From: Actinomycetes bacterium
Lineage (GTDB): Bacteria > Actinomycetota > Acidimicrobiia > Acidimicrobiales > RAAP-2
Length of the DNA stretch: 8,334 nucleotides
Assembly (NCBI GenBank): GCA_021801615.1
Contig: JAJYXS010000143.1
Location: forward strand, 1-8,334
Reading direction: 5' to 3'
The translations under genes were made by a program, and so were the position numbers. Positions 5,467-8,334 of this stretch are shown here, piece after piece; the stretch's first letter is position 1; each line of letters starts with the position of its first letter. The notes beneath the pieces were generated by a model. It worked only from the letters and a program-made list of their open reading frames with translations, was not told the origin of the DNA and did not search any database.

Positions 5467-7108
5467 GGTCGAGGTCGCCGACGTCGATGAGCCGAGGCTC
5501 GCGCCCTTCGGCACGGTCGATCGCCGCCGCGACGAGCTCCCGGAAGAGGGGGTGCGGCCGGTCCGGCCGGCTCTTGAACTCAGGGTGGGCCTGCGTCCCG
5601 ATCCAGTACGGGTGGCCGGGCAGCTCGACGAACTCCACGAGCCGATCGTCCGGGGAGGTCCCCGAGCAGCGGAGTCCGGCGGCCTCGAGGCGAGCGCGGT
5701 AGCGGTTGTTCACCTCGTAACGGTGCCGGTGCCGCTCGGTCACGGCCACTGCCCCGTAGATCTCGGCGACCTGCGACCCTGCCGCCAGCATCGCCGGGTA
5801 GGACCCGAGCCGCATCGTGCCGCCCTTGTCGACGACGTCGGCCTGGTCCGGCATGAGGTCGATCACCGGGTGCGGCGTGCAGGAGTCGAACTCGCGGGAG
5901 TTCGCGCCATCGAGCCCGGCCAGCCGACGCGCCACCTCGACCACCATCACCTGCAGCCCGAGGCAAAGTCCAAGGCACGGGATGCCGTGCTCCCGAGCGT
6001 ACGTCGCCGCGGAGACCATGCCCTCGATCCCGCGCTCCCCGAAGCCGCCGGGGATCACGATGCCGTCGAGGTCGTGCAGCCGATCTCCGGGCAAGAGATC
6101 GGGCACCATCTCCGCGTCGATCCAATCGAGCTGGACCTGGACCCCGTGGTGGAAGCCTGCGTGGCGGAGCGCCTCGACCACCGACAGGTACGCATCCGGC
6201 AGGTTCACGTACTTCCCCACGATCCCGATGCGCACCTGCTGCTCGGCGGTCCGCACCCGGCGGACGAGCTGCTCCCAGCCGCCGAGCGCGATCGGATGCT
6301 CGGCGGGGTCCAGTCCGAGCGTCCCGCAGACCACCGCGTCGAGCCCTTCTTCGTGGAGCACGAGCGGGATCTCGTAGATGCTGTCCGCGTCCACCGCGGA
6401 GATCACCGCCTCGATCGGGACGTCGCAAAGGAGCGAGATCTTTCGCTTCAGCGTGTCGGAGATGTCCTTGTCGCTGCGGCAGACGATCACGTCCGGCTGG
6501 ATACCTCGGCTCCGCAGCTCGGTGACCGAGTGCTGCGTGGGCTTCGTCTTCTGCTCCCCAGGGAAGGCGAGGTAGGGCACGAGCGTGAGGTGGACGTAGC
6601 AGACGTTCTGGCGTCCGACGTCACGACGGAACTGCCGGATCGCCTCCACGAACGGCACGATCTCGATGTCGCCGACGGTGCCCCCGATCTCCACGATCAC
6701 GACGTCGACGTCCTCGCGGGCGAGACGCAGCACCCGGTCCTTGATCTCGTCGGTCACATGCGGGATCACCTGGACCGTCTTGCCCAGGTAGTCCCCTCGC
6801 CGCTCCTTGGAGATCACGGCCGAGTAGATCGAGCCGGTCGTGGTGTTCGAGTTCCGGTTCAGGTTCTCGTCGATGAACCGCTCGTAGTGGCCGAGGTCCA
6901 AGTCCGTCTCCCCCCCGTCCTCGGTGACGAAGACCTCGCCGTGCTCGCCGGGGTTCATCGTGCCAGGGTCGACGTTGATGTAGGGGTCGAGCTTGCACAT
7001 CGTGACCTTCAGGCCTCGGCACTTGAGGAGGCGGCCGAGCGACGAGGCCGTGAGCCCCTTGCCGAGCGAGCTGGAGACGCCGCCGGTGACGAAGACGAAC
7101 TTGCTCAT
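5456..7108 (-). CDS. pyrG: CTP synthase
   Basis: This enzyme makes CTP from UTP, ATP and glutamine, the last step of pyrimidine nucleotide synthesis, and acts as a cytoplasmic tetramer. The 550-residue product is complete and near the usual 545. The N-terminal synthetase domain (about 1-270) opens with MSKFVFVTGGVSSSLGKG, whose P-loop Lys is at 17. It continues with KLDPYINVDPGTMNP, GEVFVTEDGGETDLDLGHYER and VEIGGTVGDIE, which bind nucleotides and Mg2+. The C-terminal class I glutamine amidotransferase domain (about 292-535) has the oxyanion loop IPGGFGERG, nucleophile Cys382 in GLCLGLQ, and the His508/Glu510 pair in HPEF. The ATG at 7108 gives the canonical N-terminus. The open frame continuing to 7675 reads through G-rich repeats and is not coding. 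It is first in the series with the Nudix gene, xerD, the DksA-like gene and the M50 gene. No ribosome site is obvious. Confidence 0.99.
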   Translation of the reverse strand: MSKFVFVTGGVSSSLGKGLTASSLGRLLKCRGLKVTMCKLDPYINVDPGTMNPGEHGEVFVTEDGGETDLDLGHYERFIDENLNRNSNTTTGSIYSAVISKERRGDYLGKTVQVIPHVTDEIKDRVLRLAREDVDVVIVEIGGTVGDIEIVPFVEAIRQFRRDVGRQNVCYVHLTLVPYLAFPGEQKTKPTQHSVTELRSRGIQPDVIVCRSDKDISDTLKRKISLLCDVPIEAVISAVDADSIYEIPLVLHEEGLDAVVCGTLGLDPAEHPIALGGWEQLVRRVRTAEQQVRIGIVGKYVNLPDAYLSVVEALRHAGFHHGVQVQLDWIDAEMVPDLLPGDRLHDLDGIVIPGGFGERGIEGMVSAATYAREHGIPCLGLCLGLQVMVVEVARRLAGLDGANSREFDSCTPHPVIDLMPDQADVVDKGGTMRLGSYPAMLAAGSQVAEIYGAVAVTERHRHRYEVNNRYRARLEAAGLRCSGTSPDDRLVEFVELPGHPYWIGTQAHPEFKSRPDRPHPLFRELVAAAIDRAEGREPRLIDVGDLDRVG

Positions 7109-7309
7109 GCGCGTGCCCACTCGCTCGAGGTCGTGGAGGTGCTCGGCGCGTGCGTGCGTGCCGGGTGCGCCTGGGAGGCTTCGGCATTCTGCCCATTTCG
7201 CGGGCCCAGAGCACTCCGGGCGCGTCGAAGCGGTCGAGGGTGGAGTTGCACCGCGACACGCTACCAAAGCCACGGCCGAGTGCCGCGGATTTTCGGCGGG
7301 GAGGCGAGG

Positions 7310-7449
7310 CTCGTGGGGCCGGGTGGTGGGTGTCGTGGACCGGGCGGCGGGCGTGCGCTTCGGCTCGTTGCGGAAGTCTTGGGGCTGGGTGGCGGGCGTG
7401 GGCTTCGGCCGGAGGCGGGGGTCGTGGACCGGGTGGCGGGCGTGGCGGC
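7310..7449. repeat. G-rich imperfect repeats upstream of pyrG, with a G-quadruplex pattern
   Basis: Four imperfect copies of a block built on CGTGGACCGGGTGGCGGGCG begin near 7310, 7332, 7376 and 7421. Three of them extend into or near a GCTTCGGC tail, with uneven spacing. Bases 7381-7402 on the plus strand show four runs of three or more G separated by loops of 2, 4 and 3 bases, the standard quadruplex pattern. G runs are on the template strand for pyrG if its promoter lies upstream of them. Confidence 0.75.
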
Positions 7450-7479
7450 AGCTCAGCCTCCACCGCTCCCACCGTTCAC

Positions 7480-7495
7480 AGTCAGCTGCCTGACT
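7480..7495. other. Small perfect hairpin
   Basis: AGTCAG at 7480-7485 pairs with CTGACT at 7490-7495 around a four-base loop. It lies between the G-rich repeats and the lower-GC block, with no T-run on either side. It could be a weak terminator for the right-edge gene or a chance structure. Confidence 0.35.
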
Positions 7496-7575
7496 TGACC
7501 GTGCTTCCGACATGCGCCGGACCTGCACCGCGGCCGTCGCCGGGCACGAGCTCCGGAGAGGGGTCCCAATGCCCA

Positions 7576-7602
7576 GGCGCTCGATCCTCGAGGCATAGCG
7601 CC
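7576..7602 (-). terminator. Possible terminator hairpin downstream of the right-edge gene
   Basis: GGCGCT at 7576-7581 and AGCGCC at 7597-7602 form a six-base stem; the loop between them contains a self-complementary CCTCGAGG. It begins about 50 bases past the stop of the minus-strand gene ending at 7653. No T-tract follows, so the role is uncertain. Confidence 0.25.
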
Positions 7603-7652
7603 GATCCAGTCCTGAAGACCGTTGACATGCGATGCAGGGGACACTTTCACGC

Positions 7653-8334
7653 TCAACAGCCTGCGCCATTGCCAACGTGAACGCTGAGGACGTCTTCCTG
7701 AACGTCGACTGTGGAAAACTGAAGGTTGCCCCGCTGCTCTTTCACCAGGTACCCGCCATACAGATCCACTCCGGGTCCGAGACTCCGGAGCGCCGACCCG
7801 TAAGCTCTCTTCAACTCCGCGACCGACTCACCCAACCGGAAGCCCCTTGTGGTCTGCACGATTTGATGCACAGAGCCGAGGACGGGACGCATCGCCTGAA
7901 GGCACGTCACATGACCCTTCGTCATCAGTGCAGAGAGATTATCCAAGCCGGCAACATTGCTACTTGTGAGCATTTCGTTGACGGGAATGATCAGACCGTC
8001 GTTCAGCGAGCCAGTTCCTTCCCCGCCCATCTCGAAGCGGTAACCGACCGCGTTCTCGAGAGCGACAAGCGTCATGCCAAGCTTCCCAGCACCAATGGAA
8101 GCGGACGTGACTCGGAGCACGCTCCCGCCCCACTGGCCCACGGGACTTACGATTGTGTTCGAGCCATCCGCATAGGTCCCCGCACAAATGTTGATGTACG
8201 AACGCGACTCGAAGTGCTCTCCATACTGCGGGAAATGGGCCACCCTGGGATCGGTGGAGACCCGACCGCTTGGAACTGACGGTTGGTACTCGTATGGCAT
8301 AGCAGATGCAAGTGGTGTGCCGATAGGTCCCCTT
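7653..8334 (-). CDS. Unrecognised, possibly secreted protein; 5' end beyond the window
   Basis: The frame is open from the right edge to TGA at 7653. An ATG at 8300 would give 215 residues, but the eleven codons upstream of it are also open, so the true start, and any signal peptide or lipobox, may lie outside. The product has protein-like composition. It carries two similar segments, KLGMTLVALENAVGYRF (about residues 73-89 from that ATG) and RLGESVAELKRAYGSAL (about 155-171). Three cysteines (ICAG, VTCL and the final residue) are visible, and it ends in a beta-like stretch LQFSTVDVQEDVLSVHVG. From memory this resembles exported hypothetical proteins with paired LGMT/VGDS-type segments, a YG motif and a C-terminal Cys; I cannot name a function. 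G+C is about 56% (169 of 300 in five sampled 60-base lines), far below the neighbours, suggesting foreign origin. An antisense frame at 7632-8279 looks like a shadow. Confidence 0.6.
   Translation of the reverse strand, partial: RGPIGTPLASAMPYEYQPSVPSGRVSTDPRVAHFPQYGEHFESRSYINICAGTYADGSNTIVSPVGQWGGSVLRVTSASIGAGKLGMTLVALENAVGYRFEMGGEGTGSLNDGLIIPVNEMLTSSNVAGLDNLSALMTKGHVTCLQAMRPVLGSVHQIVQTTRGFRLGESVAELKRAYGSALRSLGPGVDLYGGYLVKEQRGNLQFSTVDVQEDVLSVHVGNGAGC

Larger units (their letters stand above)
7109..7652. other. Gene-poor stretch between pyrG and the right-edge gene
   Basis: I find no supportable gene here. From 7109 to about 7300 is ordinary GC-rich leader for pyrG; TAGCGT on the minus strand at 7258-7263 is a possible but weak -10 box with no clear -35. 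Bases 7310-7449 are G-rich imperfect repeats. From about 7450 on the G-richness falls and two small hairpins occur. Short open frames crossing it on both strands look like chance frames: odd composition, no motif and no ribosome site. Confidence 0.6.

Noticed and set aside
7637..7650. GGGGACACTTTCAC, reminiscent of some insertion-sequence ends
   Set aside because: No matching inverted copy, target duplication or transposase is present in the window.
7109..7675. 189-codon extension of pyrG upstream of its ATG
   Set aside because: It reads through G-rich repeats and gives Pro/Thr/Arg-rich low-complexity peptide, and the CTP synthase N-terminus is fixed and canonical at 7108.
7632..8279. Plus-strand 215-codon frame opposite the right-edge gene
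   Set aside because: Its composition and lack of motifs look like a shadow; the minus-strand frame has protein-like segments, continues beyond the window and is better supported. Some doubt remains.

Overview
The window comes from a high-GC bacterium, most likely an actinobacterium. The conserved genes are about 70% G+C by eye, four of them start with GTG, and the minus strand carries pyrG, an ADP-ribose pyrophosphatase-type Nudix gene and xerD in the order I recall from actinobacteria such as Mycobacterium, with scpA and scpB further along. The S2P/M50, trpS, scpA, scpB neighbourhood is one I associate with Firmicutes and deep-branching Actinobacteria, so a deep actinobacterial lineage is plausible. 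No rRNA, tRNA, CRISPR array, intact IS or prophage gene is visible.

Layout, left to right. The 5' part of scpB (minus, running off the left edge, with a histidine-rich N-terminus) overlaps the end of scpA (minus). A 231-base divergent gap carries a 16-bp tandem array and two possible leaderless promoters. trpS follows on the plus strand and ends with a hairpin. It converges on a minus-strand series read right to left: pyrG, Nudix hydrolase, xerD, a DksA/TraR zinc-finger protein and an M50 site-2 protease. The last three are separated by only 9 and 4 bases, and the Nudix gene probably overlaps pyrG. Upstream of pyrG is a gene-poor stretch of about 540 bases with G-rich repeats. At the right edge is a much lower-GC open frame for an unrecognised protein, open at its 5' end.

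Function: most of the window is housekeeping. ScpA/ScpB (condensin partners) and XerD (dimer resolution) serve chromosome segregation, PyrG makes CTP, TrpS charges tRNA-Trp, the Nudix enzyme probably cleaves ADP-ribose or related nucleotides, the DksA-like protein may modulate RNA polymerase, and the M50 protease cleaves within membranes.

The most unusual aspect is the recurrence of short tandem repeats at gene borders: inside the scpB start, between scpA and trpS, over the M50 stop codon, between the Nudix stop and the xerD start (including a copy of the first codons of xerD), and upstream of pyrG. I see no convincing new multi-gene system. The repeat-border pattern, the histidine-rich ScpB head and the low-GC gene deserve the closest second look.
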